64,000 nt of DNA. Origin: Tenacibaculum sp. 190524A02b (lineage in GTDB: Bacteria > Bacteroidota > Bacteroidia > Flavobacteriales > Flavobacteriaceae). The number at the start of each line of letters is the position of its first letter. Within the stretch, counting starts at the first letter, position 1. This document shows positions 34,843 to 44,072 of the stretch, in pieces. Under the pieces are notes generated by a model. That model saw nothing but the letters and a program-made list of their open reading frames with translations. It was not told the origin of the DNA and did no database searches. Position numbers and translations under genes: made by a program. The stretch spans positions 2,130,501 through 2,194,500 of the forward strand of contig NZ_OZ038525.1 in assembly GCF_964036645.1 (NCBI RefSeq), in the 5' to 3' direction.

Positions 34843-35697
34843 ATACATAACGTTCCAAACATTATCACCCCTACTCGACTTCAAGAATATGGTGTGGGTA
34901 TTTTTATGGCTGCTTCAACTAAATCAGCATTAAAAAAGGTTTTAAAAAAAGGCTATGTTACCGTTAATGATCAACTAGCAACCACTGCAACCTTTATTAA
35001 AGGAGGAGAAATTATACAATTAACTATTCCTAATGAAATTAAATCAACTAAAAAATTAATTTTTCCACTTCAAGTAATTTATGAAGACGATTATTTAGCA
35101 ATAGTATACAAACCTGCTGGTATTTTAGTAAGTGGTAATAGTTTTAAAACTATCGCAAATGCATTACCTCAAAATATTCAGCAAAGCAAACTACCAGATG
35201 CAACCATACCTCAACCTGTTCACCGATTGGATTACGGAACTACTGGAGCTTTATTAATTGGAAAAACAAACAATGCTGTCCGACTTTTAAATAAACTATT
35301 TGAAAATAAAGAGATAAAAAAAACATACTATGCTGTTGCTATTGGTAAAATGCCTTTGCATAGAACTATTTCAACACCAATAGATTTGAAAGAATCACTA
35401 ACTGATTATTCAGTACAAGAAGCTGTGTTCTCTGAAAAATATGAGATTTTGAACTTAGTAAAGTTAACTCCTAAAACTGGTAGAAGGCATCAAATTAGAA
35501 AGCATTTAGCAAACATTGGAACCCCTATATTGGGTGATCAAGATTATGGAAAAAAAGGCTTCATACTAAAAGGGAAAGGAATTTATTTACACGCTTATTC
35601 ATTAGAATTCATACATCCTTTTTTCAATAAAAAATTGTATTTTACAGCAACAATACCTAAAAAATTCACAAAAATTTTCTCAAAATTAGATGATTAG
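34843..35697 (+). CDS. RluA-family pseudouridine synthase (start uncertain)
   Basis: The catalytic domain is clear: VHRLDYGTTGALLIGKT holds the family motif with its aspartate, followed by KTGRRHQIRKHLANIGTPILGD. The first ATG/GTG in frame is GTG 34894, but translation upstream gives TRLQEYGVGIF, which completes the S4 RNA-binding domain that continues through STKSALKKVLKKGYVTVN. The frame stays open to a stop at 34819-34821 without ATG, GTG or TTG. ATA at 34843 is a candidate; a frameshift is another. From GTG 34894 the protein is 267 residues. It would isomerise uridine in rRNA or tRNA. Its end overlaps the GNAT gene by 8 bases. Confidence 0.75.
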   Translation: MHNVPNIITPTRLQEYGVGIFMAASTKSALKKVLKKGYVTVNDQLATTATFIKGGEIIQLTIPNEIKSTKKLIFPLQVIYEDDYLAIVYKPAGILVSGNSFKTIANALPQNIQQSKLPDATIPQPVHRLDYGTTGALLIGKTNNAVRLLNKLFENKEIKKTYYAVAIGKMPLHRTISTPIDLKESLTDYSVQEAVFSEKYEILNLVKLTPKTGRRHQIRKHLANIGTPILGDQDYGKKGFILKGKGIYLHAYSLEFIHPFFNKKLYFTATIPKKFTKIFSKLDD

Positions 35698-36136
35698 AGC
35701 TTATTCAACAACAGACAAATCGCAATTAATAGAAATACTTCGAAAAAACATCCCTGAATTTTTTGATTATTCTGAAGAAAAAGATTTTAAAAACTACTTA
35801 GATAATGAATTAGAAGATTACTTTGTGTATGAAGAAAATGGTAAAATTATAGGTTCTGGAGGAATTAATTATTATACACATGAAAAAACTGCCCGAATAT
35901 CATGGGACATTATTGATCCAAAAACTCAAGGAAAAGGCATTGGAAAAAAGTTAACACAGTTCAGAATTAATCATATTAATAATAATATTGAGATTGACAA
36001 GATTATTGTAAGAACTTCCCAACTTGCCTATAAATTCTATGAAAAAATGGGCTTTCAATTGGTTAGTATTGAAAAGGATTTTTGGGCTAAAGATTTTGAT
36101 CTTTACCTTATGGAAATGAAAAACAACTCCATTTAA
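35690..36136 (+). CDS. GNAT family N-acetyltransferase
   Basis: The 148-residue protein has the GNAT fold: an N-terminal RAYSTTDKSQLIEILRKNIPEFF, acetyl-CoA-binding loop IDPKTQGKGIGKKLTQFRINH (Q-x-x-G-x-G) and the terminal YKFYEKMGFQLVSIEKDFW. It acetylates an amine on an unknown substrate. The start lies inside the end of the pseudouridine synthase gene (8-base overlap), implying coupling; a rimI-like protein target is only a guess. Confidence 0.87.
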   Translation: MIRAYSTTDKSQLIEILRKNIPEFFDYSEEKDFKNYLDNELEDYFVYEENGKIIGSGGINYYTHEKTARISWDIIDPKTQGKGIGKKLTQFRINHINNNIEIDKIIVRTSQLAYKFYEKMGFQLVSIEKDFWAKDFDLYLMEMKNNSI

Positions 36137-36188
36137 GAGATTTGATAAAAATCCGCTTTGTTATAAATAAATTGCTCATAATATCCTG

Positions 36189-36196
36189 TATATTTG
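36189..36196 (+). promoter_or_regulatory. -7 box for the MazG-aroA unit
   Basis: TATATTTG matches TAnnTTTG and lies 34 bases before ATG 36230. The nearest TTG (36172-36174) is closer than usual for a -33 element. Confidence 0.45.
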
Positions 36197-36229
36197 ACCA
36201 CTTAATAAACTAGTAGTTAAAAACGATTA

Positions 36230-36559
36230 ATGATGAATATACAAGACGCACAAAAACAAGTTGATGATTGGATAAAAAACCATGGCGTTCGTTATTTTAA
36301 TGAACTTACCAATATGGCACAATTAACAGAAGAAGTTGGTGAAGTAGCCAGAATCATTGCGCGTCGTTATGGAGAACAAAGCGAGAAGGAAAGTGATAAA
36401 CAAAAGGATTTAGGAGAAGAATTAGCCGATGTAGTTTTTGTAGTACTTTGTTTAGCCAATCAAACTGGTGTTAATTTACAAGAAGCTTTTGATAAAAAGT
36501 TGGACATAAAAACCAAAAGAGATCACGACCGTCATCATAATAATGAAAAACTAAAATAA
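36230..36559 (+). CDS. MazG-like nucleotide pyrophosphohydrolase
   Basis: This 109-residue protein has the MazG metal sites: LTEEVGEVARIIARRYGE (ExxE) and KDLGEELADVVFVVLCLANQ (ExxD). It would hydrolyse non-canonical or excess NTPs to NMP and pyrophosphate, a house-cleaning role. Adjacent ATG codons at 36230 and 36233 are both possible starts. It is followed with no gap by the small membrane protein and then aroA, so it leads a unit. Confidence 0.9.
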   Translation: MMNIQDAQKQVDDWIKNHGVRYFNELTNMAQLTEEVGEVARIIARRYGEQSEKESDKQKDLGEELADVVFVVLCLANQTGVNLQEAFDKKLDIKTKRDHDRHHNNEKLK

Positions 36560-36808
36560 ATGAGTCTTTTCAAAAAAATGAAATCCGTTGGTTATTGGAA
36601 AAATTTTGCTAGAATAGCCGTTCCTTTCTTTTTAATATTCGTAGTTATTTCTTTACTTTGGAACAGTGGAAAGGCAATTTTTTCAGGTGATTTTCAAACG
36701 GTTTTTGAACATCAATTTAGTCAAGGAAAATGGCTTCCCTTTTTTGCCAGTAAAATACTAGGAAGTATTATTTACGGTATTTGGATGACCAACAAACACA
36801 CTAAGTAA
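36560..36808 (+). CDS. Small two-helix membrane protein
   Basis: This 82-residue protein starts directly after the MazG stop. It has two hydrophobic segments, FARIAVPFFLIFVVISLLW (about 16-34) and WLPFFASKILGSIIYGIWM (about 59-77), with basic ends. I do not recognise a function. Its position between mazG-like and aroA is one I recall from other Flavobacteriaceae, so it is likely a real conserved gene. Confidence 0.8.
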   Translation: MSLFKKMKSVGYWKNFARIAVPFFLIFVVISLLWNSGKAIFSGDFQTVFEHQFSQGKWLPFFASKILGSIIYGIWMTNKHTK

Positions 36809-36814
36809 CACCAT

Positions 36815-38041
36815 ATGAACTTACAACTAAACACAAAATCTACAACACTAAATACTGAAATTACCATTTCAGGATCTAAAAGTGAGTCAAATAGAGCGCT
36901 CATTTTACAACAATTATACCCAAACATACATATTGAAAACATTTCAGATTCAGATGATAGTCACCATATGCAAGAAGCTTTAGCTTCTTCTGAAGAAGTT
37001 ACAGATATTGGGCATGCTGGAACTACGATGCGTTTTTTAACCGCTTTTTACGCTACACAAGAAGGTGTAACTAAAATAATGCAAGGTTCAGAACGTATGC
37101 ACAATCGTCCTATAGCTATTTTAGTAGATGCTTTACGTTCTTTAGGAGCCAACATTACATACTTGGAAAAAGATGGTTATCCACCATTAAAAATAGTTGG
37201 ACAAAAACTCACACAAAGTAAAGTAGCTATTAACGGAAACGTTAGTAGTCAGTATATTTCAGCTTTAATGCTAATAGCTCCAAGCTTACCTAATGGACTA
37301 GAAATAGAATTAGTAGGCAAAATCACTTCAGTTCCATATATAAATATGACCTTAGCCTTATTACACCAAATAGGTATTGACGCTAACTTTACGGAACAAA
37401 CAATTACGGTAGCTTCAAAATCTACAATTGAAGATACAACAATTGTTATAGAATCCGATTGGAGTTCTGCTTCTTATTTTTACTCCTTAGTTGCTTTAAG
37501 TGAATTAAACTCTAAAGTAAAACTATCTGCATATAAAAATAACAGCTTACAAGGAGATAGTGTATTAGCTGATATTTACCAACATTTTGGAGTAAATACA
37601 GAATTTGAACAAAATAGTATTACACTAACCAAAACAGCTACTCATAATTCAGAAAAGTTAATTCAGGATTTAAAAAATGCACCTGATATAGCACAAACTA
37701 TTTCGGTTACTTGCTTTGGTTTGGGTATAGCATGTGATTTAACAGGCTTACACACTTTAAAAATCAAAGAGACAGACAGGTTAGAAGCGTTAAAAGAAGA
37801 ACTTACTAAATTAGGAGCAACTATTTCTGTTACTAATGAAAGTTTACATTTAGAACCTTCAACTGAAATTCATAAAAACATTGCCATTGCAACTTATAAT
37901 GATCATAGAATGGCTATGGCTTTTGCTCCGTTAGCACTTAAAACTACTATTGAAATTTTAGATGCAGAAGTAGTTACAAAATCATACAGAAGTTTTTGGA
38001 ATGACATGCAGGAAATACAAATAGAAACCTCTGAGATATAA
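36815..38041 (+). CDS. aroA: 3-phosphoshikimate 1-carboxyvinyltransferase (EPSP synthase)
   Basis: The 408-residue enzyme makes EPSP from shikimate-3-phosphate and PEP in the aromatic pathway, upstream of the chorismate used by menF. Conserved pieces are ISGSKSESNRALILQQL, IGHAGTTMRFLTAFYA, ISALMLIAPSL, KETDRLEALKEEL and YNDHRMAMAFAPLAL. It is slightly shorter than the ~430-residue bacterial norm, as usual in Bacteroidota. It follows the small membrane protein by six bases. Confidence 0.94.
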   Translation: MNLQLNTKSTTLNTEITISGSKSESNRALILQQLYPNIHIENISDSDDSHHMQEALASSEEVTDIGHAGTTMRFLTAFYATQEGVTKIMQGSERMHNRPIAILVDALRSLGANITYLEKDGYPPLKIVGQKLTQSKVAINGNVSSQYISALMLIAPSLPNGLEIELVGKITSVPYINMTLALLHQIGIDANFTEQTITVASKSTIEDTTIVIESDWSSASYFYSLVALSELNSKVKLSAYKNNSLQGDSVLADIYQHFGVNTEFEQNSITLTKTATHNSEKLIQDLKNAPDIAQTISVTCFGLGIACDLTGLHTLKIKETDRLEALKEELTKLGATISVTNESLHLEPSTEIHKNIAIATYNDHRMAMAFAPLALKTTIEILDAEVVTKSYRSFWNDMQEIQIETSEI

Positions 38042-38058
38042 AATAATATAGGAATCGC

Positions 38059-38090
38059 TTGACAACGCCTATTTTGATATTGTATATTTG
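38059..38090 (+). promoter_or_regulatory. Promoter of queA
   Basis: TTGACA begins at 38059 and TATATTTG lies at 38083-38090, 21 bases apart, giving a plausible -33/-7 pair 24 bases before ATG 38114. Confidence 0.6.
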
Positions 38091-38113
38091 CCATCGTTTA
38101 GAAAATTTTACAA

Positions 38114-39163
38114 ATGAAATTATCAAATTTTGATTTTGAATTGCCACAAGAGTTATTGGCAGAGTACCCATCAGAGCATAGAGATGAAGCGCGTTTAATG
38201 GTATTACACCGTGATACGCAAAAAATTGAACATAAATTATTCAAAGATTTAATCAATTATTTTGATGAAGGAGATGTAATGATGTTAAACAATACGAAAG
38301 TTTTTCCAGCCCGTATGTTTGGGAATAAGGAAAAAACAGGAGCTCGTATTGAAGTATTCTTATTACGTGAATTAAATGCTGAGAACCGTTTGTGGGATGT
38401 ATTAGTAGATCCTGCTCGTAAAATCAGAATTGGAAATAAATTATTCTTTGGTGAAGATGAGAGTTTAGTTGCTGAAGTTATAGATAATACTACTTCACGA
38501 GGTAGAACTTTACGTTTTCTTTTTGACGGATCATATGAAGAATTTCGTAAAAAGTTAATTGAGTTAGGTGAAACTCCTTTGCCTAAATACATTAAACGTG
38601 ACGTAGAACCTGAAGATGAGCAACGTTATCAAACTATATTTGCTAAGCATGAAGGAGCAGTAGCTGCACCAACTGCAGGATTACACTTTTCTAAACACTT
38701 AATGAAACGTTTAGAAATTAAAGGAATTGATTTTGCAGAAATGACCTTGCATGTTGGGCTAGGTACTTTCAACCCTGTTGAAGTAGAAGATTTATCTAAA
38801 CATAAAATGGACTCTGAGCAAATTGTAATTCCTGAAGAAAGTGCTAGAATTGTAAACAATGCTATTGAAACTAAACGTAGAGTATGTGCTATTGGTACTA
38901 CTGTTATGCGTACTGTAGAATCTTCTGTTTCTGCTAATAAAAGGCTGAATACCTATACAGGGTGGACTAATAAGTTTATTTTCCCTCCATATGATTTTAG
39001 TATTGCTAATTGTATGGTAACAAACTTCCACACACCAAAATCAACGTTATTAATGATGGTGTCTGCTTTTGCAGGGCATGACTTTATGATGGAAGCCTAT
39101 CAAGAAGCAGTTAAAGAAAAATATAAATTTTATTCTTACGGTGATGCTATGTTAATTCTATAA
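38114..39163 (+). CDS. queA: S-adenosylmethionine:tRNA ribosyltransferase-isomerase
   Basis: This 349-residue enzyme transfers ribosyl from SAM to 7-aminomethyl-7-deazaguanosine in tRNA, forming epoxyqueuosine. Family signatures are [60 protein letters not shown] and [10 protein letters not shown], plus [19 protein letters not shown]. The length is normal. A terminator follows, and a large LRR gene separates it from rlmN, which usually lies close by in relatives. Confidence 0.95.
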   Translation: MKLSNFDFELPQELLAEYPSEHRDEARLMVLHRDTQKIEHKLFKDLINYFDEGDVMMLNNTKVFPARMFGNKEKTGARIEVFLLRELNAENRLWDVLVDPARKIRIGNKLFFGEDESLVAEVIDNTTSRGRTLRFLFDGSYEEFRKKLIELGETPLPKYIKRDVEPEDEQRYQTIFAKHEGAVAAPTAGLHFSKHLMKRLEIKGIDFAEMTLHVGLGTFNPVEVEDLSKHKMDSEQIVIPEESARIVNNAIETKRRVCAIGTTVMRTVESSVSANKRLNTYTGWTNKFIFPPYDFSIANCMVTNFHTPKSTLLMMVSAFAGHDFMMEAYQEAVKEKYKFYSYGDAMLIL

Positions 39164-39187
39164 TTAATATAATTTACATAACTTTTT

Positions 39188-39220
39188 AAAGCTCCATTTT
39201 ACAATGGAGCTTTTTTGTTT
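39188..39220 (+). terminator. Terminator after queA
   Basis: AAAGCTCCATT pairs perfectly with AATGGAGCTTT around a TTAC loop, followed by TTTTTTG. Confidence 0.9.
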
Positions 39221-39538
39221 TTCATTATATTAAAATAATGTTAATCTTTATTATAAATTAATTTTCATCTTTCAAAAAAAACAGTACCTTTAGAATCTGA
39301 AAATAAAAAAGTTATTAACCTTATTAAAATTACTATGCGTAAAAAATTACACTCTAAACTTACAATTTAAAATACGCTTACTTTAAGCGAAACCACCCTA
39401 AATTTATTGTCCCTCATAAACTTTATGTTCCGTACAGTAAAGTCTGTTTTATTTATATAAATAGTTTTCACTATCTATAAATGAAAATATCTTATTGTTT
39501 GGAAATCAAATTAAAAACCAAATACATAATAACCATAA
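39221..39538. other. AT-rich non-coding stretch before the LRR gene
   Basis: About 320 bases follow the queA terminator. The only frame starting with ATG that looks translated is 11 codons (39335-39370), too short to support. No exact TAnnTTTG box is seen close to the LRR ATG. It probably holds the LRR gene's promoter and a long leader. Confidence 0.4.
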
Positions 39539-42500
39539 ATGATGAGAAAATTTACTTTATTATTGCTTTTTACGTGCACAATTGTGCTCTCTCAAAACAC
39601 CTATGTTCCTGATGATAACTTTGAACAAGCCTTAATTGATTTAGGCTATGATTCTGGAAGTTTAGACGATTACGTTCCTACTGCAAACATTAGTGGACTT
39701 ACAAAACTGAATCTTAACCTAAAAGATATTAAAAATCCTACTGGTATTCAAGATTTTGTTTCTTTAGAAGAGCTTTCTCTTTATGGTAATCAAATTGCTC
39801 AGATAGATCTTACTAAAAATATACTTTTATTAGAGCTTTTTATTGACAATAATCTTTTAACTGAAATTGACCTTTCTAAAAACACACAGTTAAAACAATT
39901 AGCTATTGGAAGTAATCAGCTAACTAGTTTAGACATTTCAAAAAACACCATACTAGAGAGAGTTTATTTTGAGAAAAACCAGTTAACAACTCTTGATGCA
40001 TCTAAAAACCCAATGCTAGTAACAATTTGGGGACAAGAAAATAAACTTACTAGTATCAATGTTAGTAACAACCCTGATTTAACATCATTATTACTTTTTA
40101 AAAATAATATTTCTAGTATTGATGTCTCTTCAAACTTAAAGTTAGAAACTTTAAGTATTTTTGAAAACCAACTTACTTCTATTGATGTAATTAACAACTC
40201 AGCTTTAAAAAGTTTAACGGTATCTAGTAATCAATTAACAGCTATTGATCTCTCTCTAAATACATTATTAGAAAGATTAAATATATATAATAATCAATTT
40301 ACCTCCATAGATCTTACTAACAACCCACTTTTAGAAGTACTTACTATATCACAAAATCAAATTAGTAGTATAGATCTTTCTAATAATACAGCTTTAAAAG
40401 CATTAAATGCCTATACGAATCAATTAACAGCTATAGACCTTTCAAACAATTCTTTATTAGAAATTTTAAATATATACAACAATCAACTTACAAGTATAAA
40501 TGTTAGTCAAAGTCCTAAATTATCAACACTTTCTGTTTCACATAACAATCTAAAAAATATTGATGTTACTAAAAACCCTGAATTAACTACTTTAACAGCT
40601 CGTAACACACAATTAAGTACTATTGATGTTTCTAAAAACCCTTTATTAGAAGTTTTTTCTGTTAGTCAAAATCAATTAACTAGCCTAGATATTTCTAAAA
40701 ATGTAAATTTAAAAAGACTTTGGATTTATGAAAATCAATTAAACCATGTAAACTTTTCTAAAAACTCAACATTAGAAGAAATTTACGCAAATAATAATAA
40801 TATTAAAGTATTAAATACATCTTTGCTTACAAGTCTTAATACACTTGTTGCCAATGACAATCAATTAACTAGTTTAAATGTTGCCAATGGAAACAATGCT
40901 AATTTTAAAGAGTTTAATGTTACTAACAATGCAGACTTAACTTGTATTCAAGTAGACAATGTTGATTATAGTGCTACCAACTGGACTAATAAAGACACTA
41001 CCGCTACTTACAATACAGATTGTAGTATTGTTCCTTTAACCTATGTCCCAGACGATGCTTTTGAACAAGCATTAATTGATCTTGGTTATGATACTGTTTT
41101 AGACAATTATGTTCCAACGGCAAACATTAACACAATTACTTCTTTAACTATAGAAGATAAAGGTATTTCAAACACTACTGGTTTAGAAGACTTTGCCGCT
41201 TTGACTGATTTAAACCTCAATAACAACCAACTAACAAGTATTGATATTTCTGAAAACAGATTATTAGAAGGTGTAAGTTTAAGCAACAACCAATTAAGTA
41301 CTATCAACCTTGAATACAATACCATACTTAAACGTTTATTTGCCAATGATAATCAAATAACTGCTATTGATGTTTCTAAAAACCTATCATTAAGAACATT
41401 ATCATTAACAAACAACCTATTAACAACCGTTAATGTACTTAATAATTCTGAACTTACATACTTACATGTATCGGATAATCAGATTACTAACATTGCTATT
41501 CATCAAAACTATCAACTAGAAAGTCTTTCAATCATGAGAAATCAATTAACAGAAATTGATTTGAATGATAACAGACAACTTAGAGATTTATATCTTTCAG
41601 GGAATCAGTTAAAAGAAATTAATATTAGGTATCATACAAATATTCAGGATTTATTTGTTGCTGATAATCAAATTAACAATCTTGACTTAACAAGACTTAC
41701 AAATCTTAAAAGGCTTTTAGCAAACAATAACAACTTAAATTACCTAAATGTAAAAAACGGAAATAACGAAGATATTTGGGCTTTTAATGCCTTGAACAAT
41801 CCTAATTTAAGCTGTATTCAAGTAGATAACCCTACTTATAGTACTACTAACTGGACAGACAAAGATGCTACTGCTAATTATAATGAAGAATGTTTGATTT
41901 ATGTTCCTGATGATAATTTTGAACAATTTTTAATTGACAGCAATTATGACACCTCTGGAATTATGGATAATTATATTTCTGCTAAAGATGCTTATGAAAT
42001 TACCCGTATATACATCTATGAAAATAAAAACATCACAGATATCACTGGAGTTGAAGGTTTCACTAACCTAAATAATTTTAATTTAAGTAATAATAAATTA
42101 ACTACTGTAAACTTTTCTTTAAATGCCAGACTAGAAAATCTTTCGTTAGCATTTACTGAGTTAACCAGCATAGATATAGCTAATAATCCTGCTTTAATAG
42201 AGTTAAGTTTAAACAACAATAAGTTAACGCAATTAGATATTTCAAATAATAAATCATTAGCTTCAGTTTATGCTTCTGAGAATGATTTAACTGATTTGGT
42301 TCTTGGTGAGAATACCAATCTTAAGATATTAAATGTCAGTTATAATGAAATAACTACGCTTAACTTAAGTGAATTAACTAATTTAACTGAACTATATGTT
42401 GAAGACAATCAAATTAGCACTATTGACTTGTCTAAAAACCCTAAGCTTCAAAGATTCATTTCAAATAGAAATCAATTAAGCAATATTGATATTTCAAAAA

Positions 42501-43951
42501 ATCTGGAACTTATAGAAATATCTATAGAAAACAACAAATTAGATGTTTTAGATATCTCTAATAATGATAAATTAACGAATGTTTATGCTTCTTATAATAA
42601 ACTTACTAACATAGACGCTTCTAAAAATGTTAATTTAAAATATCTTGCACTAAACAGTAATATTTTGAATACTATAAATGTGACTAATTTAAGTGAATTA
42701 GAAAGTTTAAATGTTGGACTAAATCAACTAACTAATATCAACATTGAGGACAATACAAGTTTAAAATATTTATATCTAAACAGTAACCAATTAACCAACC
42801 TTGATATTTCAAATAACACGAAACTTGAATTATTTAACGCTCCAAATAACAAGTTGACTAATTTAGATTGTTCAAACAACACCTCGTTAAAAGAAGTATT
42901 TTTAAATGATAATACATTAACTTCCTTAAACTTAAAAAATGATAACAACACTAAAATAACTGTGCTAAACATTCAAGCAAATGCAAATTTAACTTGTGTA
43001 CAAGTAGACGATGCTGTTTGGAGTACTACCAATTGGTTAGATAAAGACTCACATACTAACTATAATGAAAGTTGTACAGCAAGTACCTTAACTTACGTAC
43101 CAGATGATAACTTTGAACAAGCTTTAATAGATTTAGGTTATGATTCTGGTGATTTAGATGATTATGTACCAACTGCAAATATTGATAAAGTTACCAGCTT
43201 ATTTATTCAAAATAAAAACATCAGTGACTTAACGGGTATCCAAGATTTTATTGGTTTGGAGGTTTTATATGTTAATAATAATAACCTAACCAGTATTGAT
43301 ATTAGTAAAAACATACTTTTAAATACATTAAACGCAGATGAAAACCAATTAACAACATTAGATGTTTCCAAAAACACTGAGTTAAAGAGTATTTTTGCTT
43401 TTAGTAATCAATTAACTAGCATAGATCTTACAAACAATACCAAATTAACTAGCATTCAAATAAGCAATAATCAATTAACTAGTTTAGATGTTAGCTTAAA
43501 TAAAGTATTAAATTTTATAACTGCTGATAATAATAAATTAACCAGTTTAAACTTACAGAACGGTTATAACAGTGAGTTTTTAATGGATACTACTTTTAAA
43601 AACAATCCAGACTTAACCTGTATTCAAGTAGATGATGCTACCTATAGTACTGCTAATTGGGGAGGCTTTAAAGATGATAGTGCTTCTTATGATGAAAACT
43701 GTGTTACTAAATCAGTAAAAGAATTTAGTTTACAAAACATCCAACTATACCCTAACCCTGCAAGTAATTTAATTACTATTCAAATAGGTGAAACTATCCA
43801 AAAAGTTGAAATCTATACCATTCAAGGAGGAAAAGTTGGTGTTACAGCTAATAAACAAATTGATATCAGTAAACTTGCTAGCGGTATTTATTTTGCAAAA
43901 ATATATACAGACAATAATAAATCTGGTATTAAACGTTTTATGAAACACTAA
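39539..43951 (+). CDS. Giant four-module leucine-rich repeat protein with T9SS type A tail
   Basis: The 1470-residue secreted protein has a signal peptide (MRKFTLLLLFTCTIVLSQ, from residue 2) and ends in a Por-type sorting domain (IQLYPNPASNLITIQIGE to IYFAKIYTDNN and SGIKRFMKH). Four modules each begin with YVPDDNFEQALIDLGYD-like sequence (DNA about 39600, 41041, 41899 and 43094). Each then carries 21-residue LRRs of the form LxxLxxxNNQLTSIDxSxN, and all but the last-of-type variation end in LTCIQVD, then a TNW-containing acidic block and a lone Cys. The modules are unequal in repeat number. It is expected on the cell surface, probably as an adhesin or binding protein. It sits between queA and rlmN, whose relatives are often adjacent. 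Confidence 0.9.
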   Translation: MMRKFTLLLLFTCTIVLSQNTYVPDDNFEQALIDLGYDSGSLDDYVPTANISGLTKLNLNLKDIKNPTGIQDFVSLEELSLYGNQIAQIDLTKNILLLELFIDNNLLTEIDLSKNTQLKQLAIGSNQLTSLDISKNTILERVYFEKNQLTTLDASKNPMLVTIWGQENKLTSINVSNNPDLTSLLLFKNNISSIDVSSNLKLETLSIFENQLTSIDVINNSALKSLTVSSNQLTAIDLSLNTLLERLNIYNNQFTSIDLTNNPLLEVLTISQNQISSIDLSNNTALKALNAYTNQLTAIDLSNNSLLEILNIYNNQLTSINVSQSPKLSTLSVSHNNLKNIDVTKNPELTTLTARNTQLSTIDVSKNPLLEVFSVSQNQLTSLDISKNVNLKRLWIYENQLNHVNFSKNSTLEEIYANNNNIKVLNTSLLTSLNTLVANDNQLTSLNVANGNNANFKEFNVTNNADLTCIQVDNVDYSATNWTNKDTTATYNTDCSIVPLTYVPDDAFEQALIDLGYDTVLDNYVPTANINTITSLTIEDKGISNTTGLEDFAALTDLNLNNNQLTSIDISENRLLEGVSLSNNQLSTINLEYNTILKRLFANDNQITAIDVSKNLSLRTLSLTNNLLTTVNVLNNSELTYLHVSDNQITNIAIHQNYQLESLSIMRNQLTEIDLNDNRQLRDLYLSGNQLKEINIRYHTNIQDLFVADNQINNLDLTRLTNLKRLLANNNNLNYLNVKNGNNEDIWAFNALNNPNLSCIQVDNPTYSTTNWTDKDATANYNEECLIYVPDDNFEQFLIDSNYDTSGIMDNYISAKDAYEITRIYIYENKNITDITGVEGFTNLNNFNLSNNKLTTVNFSLNARLENLSLAFTELTSIDIANNPALIELSLNNNKLTQLDISNNKSLASVYASENDLTDLVLGENTNLKILNVSYNEITTLNLSELTNLTELYVEDNQISTIDLSKNPKLQRFISNRNQLSNIDISKNLELIEISIENNKLDVLDISNNDKLTNVYASYNKLTNIDASKNVNLKYLALNSNILNTINVTNLSELESLNVGLNQLTNINIEDNTSLKYLYLNSNQLTNLDISNNTKLELFNAPNNKLTNLDCSNNTSLKEVFLNDNTLTSLNLKNDNNTKITVLNIQANANLTCVQVDDAVWSTTNWLDKDSHTNYNESCTASTLTYVPDDNFEQALIDLGYDSGDLDDYVPTANIDKVTSLFIQNKNISDLTGIQDFIGLEVLYVNNNNLTSIDISKNILLNTLNADENQLTTLDVSKNTELKSIFAFSNQLTSIDLTNNTKLTSIQISNNQLTSLDVSLNKVLNFITADNNKLTSLNLQNGYNSEFLMDTTFKNNPDLTCIQVDDATYSTANWGGFKDDSASYDENCVTKSVKEFSLQNIQLYPNPASNLITIQIGETIQKVEIYTIQGGKVGVTANKQIDISKLASGIYFAKIYTDNNKSGIKRFMKH

Positions 43952-43971
43952 AAAACACTATCCTTATTTAT

Positions 43972-44001
43972 AAAAAGCTGTCCTTATGGGCAGCTTTTTT
44001 T
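43972..44001 (+). terminator. Terminator after the LRR gene
   Basis: AAAAGCTGTCC pairs with GGGCAGCTTTT (one wobble) around TTAT and is followed by T residues. Confidence 0.85.
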
Positions 44002-44028
44002 ATAGCTTCAAAATTCATCCTTTTATAC

Positions 44029-44036
44029 TAACTTTG
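44029..44036 (+). promoter_or_regulatory. -7 box for rlmN
   Basis: TAACTTTG matches TAnnTTTG, 36 bases before TTG 44073. It argues against the upstream start at 43986, which would lie before the promoter. Confidence 0.55.
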
Positions 44037-44072
44037 CAGCTGCACTGTATAATCTATTTTCAATTAAACATT

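Noticed and set aside
39335..39370. 11-codon frame ahead of the LRR gene as a leader peptide
   Set aside because: No attenuator-type pairing with it is evident.
43986..44072. N-terminal extension of rlmN
   Set aside because: It overlaps a terminator and the -7 box at 44029; the TTG at 44073 fits homologues.
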